In this document: positions 45,523-56,900 of the stretch, piece by piece
Layout: every line of letters starts with the position of its first letter
How positions within the stretch are numbered: position 1 is the stretch's first letter
Source: Alteromonadaceae bacterium BrNp21-10
GTDB lineage: Bacteria; Pseudomonadota; Gammaproteobacteria; Enterobacterales; Alteromonadaceae
Assembly: GCA_030418115.1 (NCBI GenBank)
Contig: JAUHQD010000007.1
Span: forward strand, 124,001-188,000
Direction of reading: 5' to 3'
Length of the DNA stretch: 64,000 nt
The notes under the pieces: model-generated
What the model was told of the DNA's origin: nothing
Database searches by the model: none
Seen by the model: the letters and a program-made list of their open reading frames with translations, nothing else
Made by a program: the position numbers and the translations under genes

Positions 45523-46440
45523 ATGCCCATTCGCATTCCCGGTGAGTTGCCAGCCTTAGGCGTATTAAGCGAAGAAAATATCTTTGTGATGGATACCGAT
45601 CGCGCGATTAATCAGGATATTCGCCCCATGGAAGTGGGGATCCTGAATTTAATGCCGAACAAAATTGAGACTGAAGTGCAGATCCTGCGCTTGTTATCCA
45701 ATACCCCATTACAAATTAATATTGATTTGATCCGCATTGGTGAACAGTCCCATCGTAATACTCCAGAGTCGCATATGAATAACTTCTATCGCCACTTTGA
45801 TGACATTGTCGATAAAAAATACGATGGCCTTATTGTTACCGGTGCTCCTTTGGCATTGCTTGCCTATGAAGATGTGAAGTACTGGGACAAAATGCAGGAA
45901 GTCATGACCTGGGCCAAGCGCAATGTGCAATCCACTATGTTCCTATGTTGGGCCGCTCATGCAGCGATTTATCATTTCTATGGTATTAATCGCAAGCTAC
46001 GCGACAGCAAGTTGTGTGGTGTTTTTCCCCATGATGTAAATTTTCAGCATGATGAATTGATGCGTGGATTTGATCCGGTGTTTTATGCACCGCAATCCCG
46101 TTATGGTGAGATTGGTTTAGATGATTATCGCTCCATTGCTGGGCTCAATGTGTTGGCCAGTTCGGAAACCACCGGTGCACATATCGTCGCTTCGGAAGAT
46201 AAACGCTTAGTGTTTATTACCGGCCATCCTGAATACGATGCAGATACCTTAGATCAAGAATATCAACGCGATGTGAAGGCGGGGTTGAATCCAAGTTTAC
46301 CGGAAAATTACTATCCGAATAACGACCCAAGCCAGCCGCCTGTGGTAAACTGGCGCTCACATGGCACCTTGCTATATACCAATTGGTTGAATTATTACGT
46401 GTATCAGACCACCCCATACGATTTGTCTGAACTCAGTTAG
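45523..46440 (+). CDS. metA: Homoserine O-succinyltransferase
   Basis: A 305-residue enzyme that activates homoserine with an acyl-CoA, the first committed step of methionine synthesis. The start MPIRIPGELPA and the blocks IMPNKIETEVQ-like LNLMPNKIETEVQILRLL, GLIVTGAPLALL, FLCWAAHAAIYHFYGI (nucleophile C142, same position as in E. coli), SRYGEIGLDDY, FITGHPEYDADTL and WLNYYVYQTTPYDL are diagnostic. At the acyl-CoA specificity position after TGAPL, E. coli has Gly and acetyl-CoA-specific enzymes have Glu; here it is Ala, small like the succinyl type. Strong MetJ boxes lie upstream. metH follows after a small repeat element. Confidence 0.95.
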   Translation: MPIRIPGELPALGVLSEENIFVMDTDRAINQDIRPMEVGILNLMPNKIETEVQILRLLSNTPLQINIDLIRIGEQSHRNTPESHMNNFYRHFDDIVDKKYDGLIVTGAPLALLAYEDVKYWDKMQEVMTWAKRNVQSTMFLCWAAHAAIYHFYGINRKLRDSKLCGVFPHDVNFQHDELMRGFDPVFYAPQSRYGEIGLDDYRSIAGLNVLASSETTGAHIVASEDKRLVFITGHPEYDADTLDQEYQRDVKAGLNPSLPENYYPNNDPSQPPVVNWRSHGTLLYTNWLNYYVYQTTPYDLSELS

Positions 46441-46451
46441 GTTTACGTTTA

Positions 46452-46570
46452 AATGGGGTCAGCGTAAAAATAACGTTAGTAAATTAAATCATAGATAGCA
46501 GAACAGTATTTGGAAGTGCGCGGTAGCGGTTCAATTAGAAAGCGGAGTTAATTTTACTCTGACCCCAATT
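46452..46570. mobile_element. MITE-like element between metA and metH
   Basis: A 119-base non-coding segment is bounded by inverted repeats of about 23 bases: AATGGGGTCAGCGTAAAAAT at the left (46452-46471) and its near reverse complement at the right (46547-46570, TTTTACTCTGACCCC core). Such GGGGTCAGAGTAAAA ends are recalled from small repeats in many gammaproteobacteria and may be moved by transposases supplied in trans. A short direct repeat CCAATTAAGCAA follows at about 46565 and 46580. Confidence 0.65.
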
Positions 46571-46612
46571 AAGCAACTCCAATTAAGCAAAATAAGTTAA
46601 CGAGGTTTTCTT

Positions 46613-47656
46613 TTGCAACACTTAACAACATTAGAACAGGCCTTGCGGGATCGGATCCTTATCCTTGATGGCGCCATGGGCACCATGATCCAGCGGCATA
46701 AATTTGAAGAGCAAGATTATCGCGGTGAACGCTTTGCCGATTGGCACACCGATATTAAAGGTAATAATGACTTATTGGTGTTGAGTCAACCTGATGTGAT
46801 CTTCGATATTCACAGCCAATATTTGGAAGCCGGTGCCGACATTATTGAAACCAACACCTTTAATGCTACGACTATCTCCATGGCCGATTACGAAATGCAA
46901 TCGCTGGCCAAAGAGATCAATATCGAGGCAGCTAAACTGGCTAAAAAAGCTTGTGAAAAATACAGCACGCCAGACAAACCGCGTTTTGTTGCCGGTGTCT
47001 TGGGGCCAACCAGTCGTACTGCATCGATTTCACCAGACGTAAATGACCCGGGTTATCGTAATGTGCACTTTGATGAATTGGTCGAAGCTTACGTTGAAGC
47101 GACTCATGGTTTAATGGATGGTGGCGCTGATATTATTTTGATTGAAACCATTTTCGATACCCTTAATGCTAAAGCCGCCGCTTTTGCCGTTGAACAGGTT
47201 TTTGATGAACGTCAGCAGCGTTTGCCGGTGATGATCTCCGGTACTATTACCGATGCCTCTGGCCGTACGTTGTCGGGGCAAACCACCGAAGCGTTTTATT
47301 ATTCCATGCGCCACATTCAGCCCATTTCATTTGGTTTAAACTGTGCACTAGGGCCTGATTTATTACGCCAATATGTCAAAGAGTTATCCGACGCTGCCGA
47401 ATGTGCAGTCTCGGCTCACCCCAATGCCGGTTTGCCTAATGAGTTTGGTGAATACGATATGGAAGGTGAAGAAATGGCCGAGCATATTCAGGAATGGGCA
47501 AAGTCCGGTTTACTGAATATTGTCGGCGGTTGTTGTGGTACTACGCCAGAGCATATCAAAGCCATTGCTGATGCAGTCGCTAATGTGGCACCTCGGGTGC
47601 CTGCGAAGCAAGACGTTAAAATGCGTTTATCTGGCCTTGAGCCTTTTGTACATTAA
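46613..47656 (+). CDS. metH: Methionine synthase, homocysteine-binding subunit (split MetH, N-terminal part)
   Basis: A 347-residue homocysteine S-methyltransferase module, equivalent to the first 350 residues of E. coli MetH. The start is TTG at 46613 with GAGG upstream; MetH similarity begins right there ([16 protein letters not shown]). Zinc ligands are C244 (FGLNCALG) and C307-C308 (GGCCGTT). It ends [10 protein letters not shown], exactly where full-length MetH continues into the pterin-binding domain. Twelve bases after the stop, and in the same frame, a separate gene encodes the remaining three domains. The two products must associate to transfer the methyl group from methylcobalamin to homocysteine. 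Confidence 0.93.
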   Translation: MQHLTTLEQALRDRILILDGAMGTMIQRHKFEEQDYRGERFADWHTDIKGNNDLLVLSQPDVIFDIHSQYLEAGADIIETNTFNATTISMADYEMQSLAKEINIEAAKLAKKACEKYSTPDKPRFVAGVLGPTSRTASISPDVNDPGYRNVHFDELVEAYVEATHGLMDGGADIILIETIFDTLNAKAAAFAVEQVFDERQQRLPVMISGTITDASGRTLSGQTTEAFYYSMRHIQPISFGLNCALGPDLLRQYVKELSDAAECAVSAHPNAGLPNEFGEYDMEGEEMAEHIQEWAKSGLLNIVGGCCGTTPEHIKAIADAVANVAPRVPAKQDVKMRLSGLEPFVH

Positions 47657-47668
47657 GGCGGGATTATT

Positions 47669-50290
47669 ATGACTCAGCAAACAGCCAGTTTTATTAATGT
47701 CGGTGAGCGTACTAACGTTACCGGTTCTGCCATGTTCAAACGCCTGATCTTAGAAGGCGATTTTGATACCGCTTTAGATGTCGCCCGTCAGCAAGTTGAA
47801 AACGGCGCACAGATTATTGATATCAACATGGATGAAGCCATGTTGGACTCTGAAGCTGCCATGGTGCGTTTCTTAAATCTGATTGCTTCGGAACCGGATA
47901 TTTCGCGGGTGCCGATTATGATCGATTCCTCTAAATGGTCGATTATCGAAGCCGGATTAAAATGTGTACAAGGTAAGGCTATTGTTAATTCTATTAGCCT
48001 CAAAGAAGGTGAAGAAGCCTTTTTACATCAAGCTAAATTAGTTAAACGCTACGGTGCCGCGACGGTGGTGATGGCTTTTGATGAAAAAGGCCAAGCGGAT
48101 ACCGAAGACAGAAAATTCGAAATCTGTGAGCGCAGCTATAAAGTCCTTACTGAGAAGCTTAATTTTCCACCAGAAGATATTATTTTCGACCCAAATATTT
48201 TCGCCGTTGCTACCGGCATTGAAGAGCACAATAACTACGCAGTGGATTTTATTAACGCTACACGTCGTATTAAAAAGCACTTACCCCATGCGCATATTTC
48301 CGGTGGTTTATCCAATGTGTCGTTCTCGTTCCGTGGTAATAATCCGGTACGTGAAGCCATGCACTCGGTATTTTTGTACCACGCCATTAAAGCCGGTATG
48401 GATATGGGTATTGTTAACGCTGGCCAATTGGCGGTGTATGACGATATCCCAGCAGAATTAAAAGAAGCGGTTGAAGATGTCATTCTTAACCGTCGTGACG
48501 ATGGCACCGATCGCTTATTGGAAATGGCGCCTAAATATTTAGGTGATGGTAAAGAAGTTGTTAAGGCCACATTGGAATGGCGCGAATGGCCGGTGAATAA
48601 ACGCTTAGAGCATGCGCTGGTAAAAGGTATTACCGACTTTATTGAAGAAGACACTGAAGAAGCACGTTTACAAGCCGAGAAACCCCTACACGTCATTGAA
48701 GGGCCATTAATGGATGGCATGAATGTAGTCGGGGATTTATTCGGTGAAGGTAAAATGTTTTTACCACAGGTGGTTAAATCCGCACGAGTAATGAAACGCG
48801 CCGTCGCTTATCTAGAACCTTATATTGAGTTGGAAAAAGATCAAAGCAGCAGCAATGGTAAAATTTTGCTGGCTACGGTAAAAGGTGATGTCCACGATAT
48901 CGGCAAAAATATCGTTGGTGTGGTACTGCAATGTAATAACTTTGAGATTATTGACCTAGGGGTGATGGTCTCAAGTGAGAAAATCCTCAGAACCGCCCGT
49001 GAAGAAAACGTCGATATGATTGGCCTTTCAGGCCTGATCACGCCGTCTTTGGATGAAATGGTGAATGTCGCCAAAGAAATGCAGCGTCAAGGTTTTGATT
49101 TACCTTTATTGATTGGTGGTGCCACCACATCCAAAGCCCATACTGCGGTAAAAATTGAGCAAAACTATCAGCACCCAGTGGTGTATGTGCCCAATGCGTC
49201 ACGTGCCGTGGGCGTATGTCAGCGCTTAATTACCAAAGAAAATCGTGCGATTTATGCTGCCGAACTGGCCAAAGAATACGATGTAGTACGCGAGCAGCAT
49301 GCCCGTAAACAACCGCGCTCTAAACCGGTAAGTTTAGAAAGAGCTCGCGACAACAAATTTGTGCCCGATTTTAGTCAGTATCAACCCTCCACCCCTAATC
49401 AACTTGGTGTGCAAACCATTGAAGCCGATATTGCTACCTTGCGTGAGTATATCGACTGGACGCCATTCTTCCTTACTTGGTCATTAGCGGGTAAATATCC
49501 GCGTATTTTGGATGATGAAGTCGTAGGTGAAGAAGCCAAAAAACTGTTTGTTGATGCTAATGCGCTACTCGATAGAGTCATCGCCAGTGGCGAGTTGAAA
49601 GCCAAAGGTGTATTTGGTTTATTCCCCGCTAATAGCCAAGGCGAAGACGTTTTGATTTATACCGATGAATCTCGTCAGCATGTATTGAAAACTGCGCATC
49701 ATTTACGTCAGCAAACTTTGAAGCCCAAGGGTGCTAATTACTGTTTAAGCGACTTTGTGGCGAGTGTGGATTCTGGCGTTAAAGATTATATGGGCGCTTT
49801 TGCGGTAACCGCTGGTATTGGTGAAGATGAATTAGCTCAAGTGTTTTTAGACGAGCTTGATGATTACAACAGCATTATGTCCAAGGCCATAGCCGATCGT
49901 TTAGCCGAGGCGTTTGCGGAATACATGCACCAGCTAGTACGCAAACAGCATTGGGGTTTTGCTGCCGATGAACAACTGGATAATAACGAACTGATCCGTG
50001 AAAAATATCAGGGTATTCGACCTGCACCGGGTTACGCTGCTTGTCCAGAGCATACTGAAAAGCAAACCATATGGGAGTTACTGGATGCTGAAAAGCATAC
50101 CGGTATGCAGCTAACCGAAAGCTTTGCCATGTGGCCCGGGGCATCGGTATCCGGTTGGTACTTCGCCCATCCAGATTGTCGTTATTTTGCAGTGGCGCAA
50201 ATTCAACAAGATCAACTAGAAGATTATGCCGAGCGTAAAAATTGGTCATTGGAAACCGCCGAAAAATGGCTTGGCCCTAATTTGAGTTAG
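47669..50290 (+). CDS. metH: Methionine synthase, folate/cobalamin/reactivation subunit (split MetH, C-terminal part)
   Basis: An 873-residue protein with the pterin-binding domain (about 5-290: [44 protein letters not shown]), the cobalamin module (about 305-550: [11 protein letters not shown] with H409 as lower axial ligand, [24 protein letters not shown]), and the AdoMet-binding reactivation domain (about 560-873: [51 protein letters not shown]). It corresponds to E. coli MetH from about residue 354 onward. It has its own ATG preceded by AAGGCGGGA, so the break looks established, not a decayed gene. DUF938 methyltransferase gene follows after 13 bases. Confidence 0.95.
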   Translation: MTQQTASFINVGERTNVTGSAMFKRLILEGDFDTALDVARQQVENGAQIIDINMDEAMLDSEAAMVRFLNLIASEPDISRVPIMIDSSKWSIIEAGLKCVQGKAIVNSISLKEGEEAFLHQAKLVKRYGAATVVMAFDEKGQADTEDRKFEICERSYKVLTEKLNFPPEDIIFDPNIFAVATGIEEHNNYAVDFINATRRIKKHLPHAHISGGLSNVSFSFRGNNPVREAMHSVFLYHAIKAGMDMGIVNAGQLAVYDDIPAELKEAVEDVILNRRDDGTDRLLEMAPKYLGDGKEVVKATLEWREWPVNKRLEHALVKGITDFIEEDTEEARLQAEKPLHVIEGPLMDGMNVVGDLFGEGKMFLPQVVKSARVMKRAVAYLEPYIELEKDQSSSNGKILLATVKGDVHDIGKNIVGVVLQCNNFEIIDLGVMVSSEKILRTAREENVDMIGLSGLITPSLDEMVNVAKEMQRQGFDLPLLIGGATTSKAHTAVKIEQNYQHPVVYVPNASRAVGVCQRLITKENRAIYAAELAKEYDVVREQHARKQPRSKPVSLERARDNKFVPDFSQYQPSTPNQLGVQTIEADIATLREYIDWTPFFLTWSLAGKYPRILDDEVVGEEAKKLFVDANALLDRVIASGELKAKGVFGLFPANSQGEDVLIYTDESRQHVLKTAHHLRQQTLKPKGANYCLSDFVASVDSGVKDYMGAFAVTAGIGEDELAQVFLDELDDYNSIMSKAIADRLAEAFAEYMHQLVRKQHWGFAADEQLDNNELIREKYQGIRPAPGYAACPEHTEKQTIWELLDAEKHTGMQLTESFAMWPGASVSGWYFAHPDCRYFAVAQIQQDQLEDYAERKNWSLETAEKWLGPNLS

Positions 50291-50303
50291 TGAGTATTAA
50301 TTA

Positions 50304-50900
50304 ATGAGTAAACCCTTTAGTCAGGCCTGTGAAAATAACAAGCAACCTATTTTAGATAAGTTGTTAGTACATTTTCGTCAGGCCTCTAGGGTGCTAGAAA
50401 TAGGCTCTGGTACCGGCCAACATGCAGTGTTTTTTGCGAAAAATCTGCCTCATCTGCAATGGCATTGTAGTGATATGCCAGCCAACCATGCCGGTATCAA
50501 TCAATGGTTGGCTGATTATCCTTCGGCTAATTTGCATGCTCCTGTGCCTTTTACTATCGGTCAAGACAGTTGGCCATTAGAGTTAGTTGTAGATAAAGTG
50601 GATGCGGTATTTAGCGCCAATACCACGCATATTATGCAACGTAGTGAAGTGCCGATAATGTTTGATTTAATTCAAAAAAATTTACCTGAAGGCGGGATAT
50701 TTTGTCAGTACGGTCCTTTTAATGTGAATGGGGATTATACCAGTGACAGTAATCGCGATTTTAACCAGTATTTAATATCACAAGGTTGTGGTGGGCTCTG
50801 GGATATTGCAGATTTGCAGGTGTTAGTATCTGGATTGGATTTATTGCATCAATACGCACTACCAGCCAATAATAAATTACTCATCTGGCAAAAATGTTAA
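50304..50900 (+). CDS. DUF938 SAM-dependent methyltransferase-like protein
   Basis: A 198-residue DUF938 family protein. The glycine-rich SAM motif is RVLEIGSGTGQHAVFFA, followed by WHCSDMPANHAGINQWL. VDAVFSANTTHIMQ and GGIFCQYGPFNVNGDYTSDSN are typical of the family. The biochemical role is unknown; it is presumed to be a methyltransferase. It starts 13 bases after metH, so it may be co-transcribed and draw on the SAM that methionine synthesis supplies. It converges on the gcdH gene with ten bases between stops and no obvious terminator. Confidence 0.9.
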   Translation: MSKPFSQACENNKQPILDKLLVHFRQASRVLEIGSGTGQHAVFFAKNLPHLQWHCSDMPANHAGINQWLADYPSANLHAPVPFTIGQDSWPLELVVDKVDAVFSANTTHIMQRSEVPIMFDLIQKNLPEGGIFCQYGPFNVNGDYTSDSNRDFNQYLISQGCGGLWDIADLQVLVSGLDLLHQYALPANNKLLIWQKC

Positions 50901-50910
50901 TTTATCATTG

Positions 50911-52080
50911 TTAAAACGCACTAATACCGGTTATGGCACGGCCTAAAATTAAGCCATGAATATCATAAGTCCCTTCATAAGTATTTACCGCTTCTAAGTT
51001 CAGCATATGTCGAATGACATGAAACTCGTCGGCAATGCCATTACCGCCGTGCATATCGCGAGCTGTGCGAGCAATATCTAACGCCTTACCGCAGTTGTTG
51101 CGTTTTAGCATGGAGATTAATTCTGGTGGGCAGGCATCTTGGTCCATTAAGCGGCCCATTTGTAAGGTCGCTTGTAAGCCAAGGTTAATATCCGTTTGCA
51201 TATCGGCGAGCTTTTTCTGCACTAATTGATTAGCGGCTAATGGACGGCCGAATTGTTTTCTGTCGAGAGTATATTGGCGTGCTTGTTCAAAGCAAAAACT
51301 GGCTGCGCCTAAAGCGCCCCAAGCTATACCATAGCGGGCTTTGTTTAGGCAACTAAAAGGCCCTTTCAAACCTTTAACATCCCCTAGTAGTTGTTCATCA
51401 GGTACAAATACATCCTGCATCACAATCTCGCCAGTTATTGATGCTCTTAACGAAAATTTACCCTCGATTTTGGGCGCACTTAAACCGGCAAAATTCTTTT
51501 CTAAAATAAAACCGCGAATATGGCCATCAAGTTTGGCCCACACTACAAACACATCGGCAATTGGCGAATTGGTGATCCACATTTTGCTGCCGTTAAGCAG
51601 GTAACCGCCATCAACGGCTTTCGCATGGGTTTTCATGGAGGCGGGGTCGGAACCTGAATCCGGTTCGGTTAAACCAAAACAACCTACCCATTCACCGCTG
51701 GCGAGTTTGGGTAAGTATTTTTGTTTTTGTTGTTCAGAGCCAAACGCATAAATGGGGTACATCACCAGAGATGACTGCACGCTCAGTGCGCTACGATAGC
51801 CGCTGTCGATACGTTCCACTTCGTGGGTGATCAAGCCATAACTAACATGGTTGAGGCCAGCACCGCCATATTCTTCCGGTAGGGTACAGCCTAAAAAGCC
51901 CATTTCACCAAAGGCATTAAAAATATCTCGATCAAAATGTTCGTGACGATTAGCTTCAACAATGCCCGGCAACAAACGCTGCTGGCAAAACTTGCGCGCC
52001 GTATCTTGTACAAGGCGTTCGCTGTCGTCCAATTGTGCCTGCAGTTGTAGTGGATCTTGCCAGTTAAAGATATTGCTCAT
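50911..52080 (-). CDS. gcdH: Glutaryl-CoA dehydrogenase
   Basis: A 389-residue FAD-dependent acyl-CoA dehydrogenase that oxidises and decarboxylates glutaryl-CoA to crotonyl-CoA in lysine and tryptophan breakdown. The ATG at 52080 begins the conserved protein; longer open frame upstream overlaps the GNAT gene. Very close to [92 protein letters not shown] and [20 protein letters not shown], where the Glu of YEGTYD is the catalytic base. It is downstream of a GNAT protein gene, 34 bases apart. Confidence 0.94.
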   Translation of the reverse strand: MSNIFNWQDPLQLQAQLDDSERLVQDTARKFCQQRLLPGIVEANRHEHFDRDIFNAFGEMGFLGCTLPEEYGGAGLNHVSYGLITHEVERIDSGYRSALSVQSSLVMYPIYAFGSEQQKQKYLPKLASGEWVGCFGLTEPDSGSDPASMKTHAKAVDGGYLLNGSKMWITNSPIADVFVVWAKLDGHIRGFILEKNFAGLSAPKIEGKFSLRASITGEIVMQDVFVPDEQLLGDVKGLKGPFSCLNKARYGIAWGALGAASFCFEQARQYTLDRKQFGRPLAANQLVQKKLADMQTDINLGLQATLQMGRLMDQDACPPELISMLKRNNCGKALDIARTARDMHGGNGIADEFHVIRHMLNLEAVNTYEGTYDIHGLILGRAITGISAF

Positions 52081-52114
52081 GATGGTCTCGGTGTTATAGG
52101 CTTTTAATATAGCT

Positions 52115-53248
52115 CTATGACTTAAAGGGTAATAGTTCCTGTGCCCGTAGTTTATATTGTTCCAGTTGCTGAGTTTCTTCAACAACAAAACGCTGCACTG
52201 CTTGGTGAAAAATATCGTCTCGTAATTGATGGCTGGAATAACACCAAACCGGCTCAAATCCTCGCGAGATCTTATGTTCGCCTTGGGTTCCTGGATTGAA
52301 TGTGGTGAGTTTGTTGCGAATACAGAAATCAATGCCTTGATACAGACAGCATTCAAAATGCAGTCCATCGACCTCGGTTAACGCGCCCCAATAACGGCCA
52401 TATAACGAATTCTCATCATGTAAAAACAACGCCGCCGCAATGGCAGTATCTTGTTGGTAGGCCAACACTAGCAATAGATTTTCTGGCATATCTGCCAGTA
52501 GTTGCTGAAAGAATTCAAAGGTTAAATAACCGCCGTGACCACTGCGTTTTAAGTAGGTTTGTTGATAGCACTGATAAAAAACCAGCAGGTCCTGCGGGTT
52601 AATTTGCTTAGCCACTAATGATTTTACTTCGACGCCCGCATCGGCGACTTTTTGCCGTTCACGCTTAATATTTTTACGTTTGCGCGAAGTGCAGTGCTCA
52701 AGGAAATGCTCAAAGCTTTGGTAGTCGCGATTAAACCAATGAAATTGTACCGAACGTCGTTTGCAGTAGCCGAAATCAACGAGCTCGTTATTAAAGTCCT
52801 CGGCGGTATACAACCAATGCACCGATGGATAACGTTGCTCATTGATAAAAGTAATGATCGCTTCTATCAATTCTCGTTGAAGTGAGGGGGATAACGCTTT
52901 GGTCGTTAGCAATTTATTGCTGGGGACAGGCGTAAAAGGTATGGCGGCAATCCATTTGGGGTAATAGTCCAAACCGTGGCGTTGATAGGCTTCGGCCCAA
53001 GCCCAATCGAAAATATATTCGCCATAACTATGACTTTTTTGATAACCGGGAATAAAGCCAATAAGCTGGTCTTGGTCGCGGATCACAATGTGCTTTGGCG
53101 TCCAGCCGCTGTCACCGCCAACACATCCTTGCTGTTCCAAAGCTTGTAAAAATTCTAAACGGGTAAAAGGTGAAGTATGGCCGACTAATGTTGGCCATTG
53201 GGCGGCAATATCACTGATATTGTTGATGAAACTAATCTGTAATGGCAT
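52115..53248 (-). CDS. GNAT/FemAB-like N-acyltransferase (DUF482 family)
   Basis: A 377-residue protein of the DUF482/COG3146 type, annotated elsewhere as a peptidoglycan-biosynthesis-like acyltransferase with a double GNAT fold. Recognisable parts: [107 protein letters not shown] and a C-terminal YSSHQLRD. The function is not established; it is conserved near fatty-acid or lysine-degradation genes in some genomes. It precedes gcdH and starts divergently from recX. Confidence 0.82.
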   Translation of the reverse strand: MPLQISFINNISDIAAQWPTLVGHTSPFTRLEFLQALEQQGCVGGDSGWTPKHIVIRDQDQLIGFIPGYQKSHSYGEYIFDWAWAEAYQRHGLDYYPKWIAAIPFTPVPSNKLLTTKALSPSLQRELIEAIITFINEQRYPSVHWLYTAEDFNNELVDFGYCKRRSVQFHWFNRDYQSFEHFLEHCTSRKRKNIKRERQKVADAGVEVKSLVAKQINPQDLLVFYQCYQQTYLKRSGHGGYLTFEFFQQLLADMPENLLLVLAYQQDTAIAAALFLHDENSLYGRYWGALTEVDGLHFECCLYQGIDFCIRNKLTTFNPGTQGEHKISRGFEPVWCYSSHQLRDDIFHQAVQRFVVEETQQLEQYKLRAQELLPFKS

Positions 53249-53303
53249 AAAGCGCTAAAATCTTTAGACTGATATTCACAATAAGATGGACTGATAGTAA
53301 CAA

Positions 53304-53762
53304 ATGAACGATGAAACTCGTCAGAAAATTCGGGATACCTTAGTGCGATTATTGTCGCGCAGAGAACACAGTGTCTCTGAGCTGCAGTTTAAATTGCAGG
53401 GCAGGGGCTATGAGCAACAAGATATTGCCCCAGAAATTCAACGTTTAACCGACCTTAAATTACAAAGCGATCAACGCTTTGCCGAAGTTTTTGTGCGCAA
53501 TGCCATCAGCAAAGGCCAAGGAAAAATGCGTATTCAACAAGAATTAAAAGCCCATAACCTTCTTCCCCAGTGGGTGACTGCCGCTTTTGCAGAGCAAGAG
53601 ACCGACTGGTTCGAATTGGCCAAGCAAGTACACGATAAAAAATTTACTAGCGACAAAATGTTAAAAGCCAAGGAAAAGCACAAACATATACGCTATTTAC
53701 AGTACCGAGGTTTTGATACTGAACAAATTAAATATGCCTGCCGTTGCCGATATCAAGGTTAG
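53304..53762 (+). CDS. recX: RecA regulatory protein RecX
   Basis: A 152-residue RecX that binds the RecA filament and modulates strand exchange and SOS. Three-helix repeats are visible: ALVRLLSRREHSVSELQFKLQGRGY-type start (RREHS is diagnostic), DLKLQSDQRFAEVFVRNAISKGQGKMRIQQELKAH, and a C-terminal RYLQYRGFDTEQIKYA. recX usually sits just after recA; here the upstream gene is an unrelated GNAT gene in the opposite direction and no recA is present in the window. A weak ribosome binding site precedes the ATG. Confidence 0.93.
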   Translation: MNDETRQKIRDTLVRLLSRREHSVSELQFKLQGRGYEQQDIAPEIQRLTDLKLQSDQRFAEVFVRNAISKGQGKMRIQQELKAHNLLPQWVTAAFAEQETDWFELAKQVHDKKFTSDKMLKAKEKHKHIRYLQYRGFDTEQIKYACRCRYQG

Positions 53763-53935
53763 GCTAGTCGACATCGACTATGATCTTATACAGCCGTCAT
53801 TCAATGGTGAAACGGAATGTTTTACTAGGAGTGTATTAAGTATAGATATCAACACTCAAGTAAGTTTCTGATCATCTTAATAAAAGTGGATCCGCGTTAT
53901 TCTACGAAGGTTCCGGAAATAGCTAAGGTTTATGC

Positions 53936-56900
53936 ATGAAATTTGTCCAAGGGTTTGGTCAACATATTAAGACATTGATGAGTCTGCTAACGCTAAGTTT
54001 ATTTAGTAGCCGTTGTTTTGCGGTTGGCGATATATTGGCTGAGCAAAGTGCAGAAACCCTGTCGATAGTTGCTATTGCTGTAGTCAGTATCATTCTGGTA
54101 TTTATCATTGTCATGTTAGTCATGCGTGCTTCGGTTAAAAAGCATCGCAATCTTTATCAGCAGCGTTCACAACAGCTGACAGAAACCCAATCCCTTATTG
54201 ATACCGCCAATTACGGCATCATTCATTTAGATAAAAATGGCCAAATTCTTTATACCAACCGCGCCGCGGGATTGATGCTAGGTAAAAAGCCGCAGCAACT
54301 ACAGCAACAGGCTTTTAGTGAAGTTGTCGATTTACAGCCCTTAGAGAAATTAACTCACGCTATTAATACCTTTGGTCACGGCATTCAGCAAAGTTATGTC
54401 GAAGCCGGTAAGCGCCATGTGCTGTTTAATGTTAATCCAGATAAAAATGACAATACCGACACCGCGATGATCATCACCTTAATGGATGTGTCCGATTTCC
54501 AACGTCGCAGCGACGAGCAACAAGCCAAAATAAGTTTGCAACAACAGTTGTTGGAGCAGAATAAATTGGGGCAAGTCTTCATTAATATTGCGGATAAACA
54601 GGTTGAGGTGAACTCGGTGTTTGCGCAAATGTTGCAGCAGTCGGTTGACGAAACCAATGGCCCGTTAGAGCAATTGCATAAATCAGTATGCAGTGAAGAT
54701 TGGCAAATTTGGCAAAATGCGTTGGAGCAAGGCAAGCAAGGTCAACCCTTTGAGTTGCGTTGCCGCTTTGCTACCCAAGCAGGGGATGTGCTAACCCAAA
54801 TTTATGGTTTTGTCAGTCAACAGGACGAAGATGGTAAGGCGCAGGCGTTACATCTTACCGTGCAGCCCTGCCAAGAAATCCACAGCCTGCAGCAACAAAA
54901 TGGTGCGCAACAACACATTATGCGTGGCCTATTAAGTGCTAATCCCAATGCGATGTACTATCTCGATCAACAAGGTAACTTGGCGGATTGTAATGGCTCC
55001 TTTGAAATGCTTTTTGGTACTAATTTGTTGTCGATTCAAGGACAGAACATTAACCAATTAGATTTTATTCCCGATGCCATTCGCCAAATGCATACCGTCG
55101 ATGAACTGATGCTCGCTAGCATGGGCGGCGGTATGTATAAGGAAATTGAACTTAAGGTTAATGATAGTGAGACTAAGTTATTGCGAGTGCGTTTGCAGTC
55201 TTATAAAAATGCCGAGGGTAAAAGCGCCGGTCTGATTGGCATTTTCGAAGATGTCACCGTGCAAAAACACATTGAACAACAGCTACAACAAACCGAACAA
55301 CGCTTTACCGATATGCTGGATCTAGCGCCGATGGCAGTGGCGGTTATCGATAAAGATGATCATATTATTCAGGCCAATCATGCGTTAACCGATCGTCTTG
55401 GTTTAACCGCTAAAGAAATGAAAAAAGGCTCATTTTATGAGTTGTTCACCGACCCTAAACAATCTGGTAAAGCGGCCAAATTACTCCATCAAACCGGTCG
55501 TGTGCGTGAGTTTGCAGCCATATTGCAAGGCAATAGCAAAGACCTTTGCCCTAGTGAACTGCATATTGATGTCTTTGATAAAGAGCAGCAAACCTACCTT
55601 TGTTGGATAGCCGATATCAGTAATCAACAATTCCATCAGGATAAATTTGAAAGCTTGTTACAACACAGCAGTATGCCAATGGCAGTATTTACCGATGAAG
55701 GCTTTAATCAGCTTAATCCCGCTGCTTGTGAGTTCTTTGATATTGAAGACGAAGATGATTTGTTTGGCTTGTTCCCTTATTCCGAACAACTGAATGGTAA
55801 CGCCGACGCTCAGGAAACCCTGCAGCAGAAAATCAAACAAGTTAAACGAGACGGCAAGGCACTGAGCTTAGTGTGGCAACATAAGCACAAAGAACAGTTT
55901 TTACCTTGTCAGGCGACTTATGTGCCGATGTACAAAGGTAAAGAACTGGATTCTATTTTGTGTGTGTGGATGGATATGCGCGCCATTAATCAGGCCGCTG
56001 AAGAGCGTATGCAAGCGGTTAACTTGCAACAAGCCGCTGAACGTACCGCCGCTGAAAAACAACAGTTGCTGGAAAGTAGCCAAGACCAACTCGCCAATAA
56101 GGTGAAAAGTCTCAGTGAAACCGAAAATCGATTGCAAGAGGCACAACAAGATCTCAGTCAAAAACAAAGCAAGATTAGCGACTTGCAACAAGCGCATCAA
56201 AATGTCACCGACAACCTGCAACAACTACAACAGGACTATGCGAAAAGCCGTTCCTTGTTAGAAGACAGTCAGCAAAGTAATGCTGAACTGGAAGAGCAAT
56301 TACAACAGTCCAGTGTCAAGGTCGGTGCGCTAGAGAAACAACGCTCGCAAATTGCCGATGCCCTGCAAAATAGTGAGCAGCAGTATCAACGTTCTCAAGA
56401 ACAGCTGGCCGAAAGTGAAGAAACCAGCGAACGATTACAGCAAGAGCAGTTACAGCAGCAACAAGAACTATCAGAGTTCGTGGCGCAGATTGATTCCTTA
56501 AAACAATCCATTCAGCAAAAAGATCAACAGATATTGCAAGTTAGCGATCATATCGAAGGCTTACAAGCGCAGTTGTTGAGTTCGGGCCAAGCTGGCGAAA
56601 AACTCCGTGAGCAATTAGTTAATCAACGCAAAGCCAGTGAAAAAGCGGAATTACAGCGTCGTGAATTAGAACTGGCTTGTAACAAGGCGCAGTCGGAATT
56701 GTCGGGTAAAGCCCAGCATATTGAACATCTGCAATTGGAAATGGACAAGTTTGAGCAAATGTCCAATCAGCAAAAAGGCGATATGGAGCAGCAGCAAAAG
56801 TTATTGCAACAAGAGCTAGAAGCTAAGCAACAGCAATTGCAGGAAACCACCAAAACATTGGATGAAACCAAGCGTCAGGCAGAGGCCGATAAACAAGTTA

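Noticed and set aside
47650-47672. Reading the metH break as a pseudogene
   Set aside because: The break falls exactly at a domain boundary, the second part has its own ribosome binding site and ATG, and all catalytic motifs are intact on both sides.
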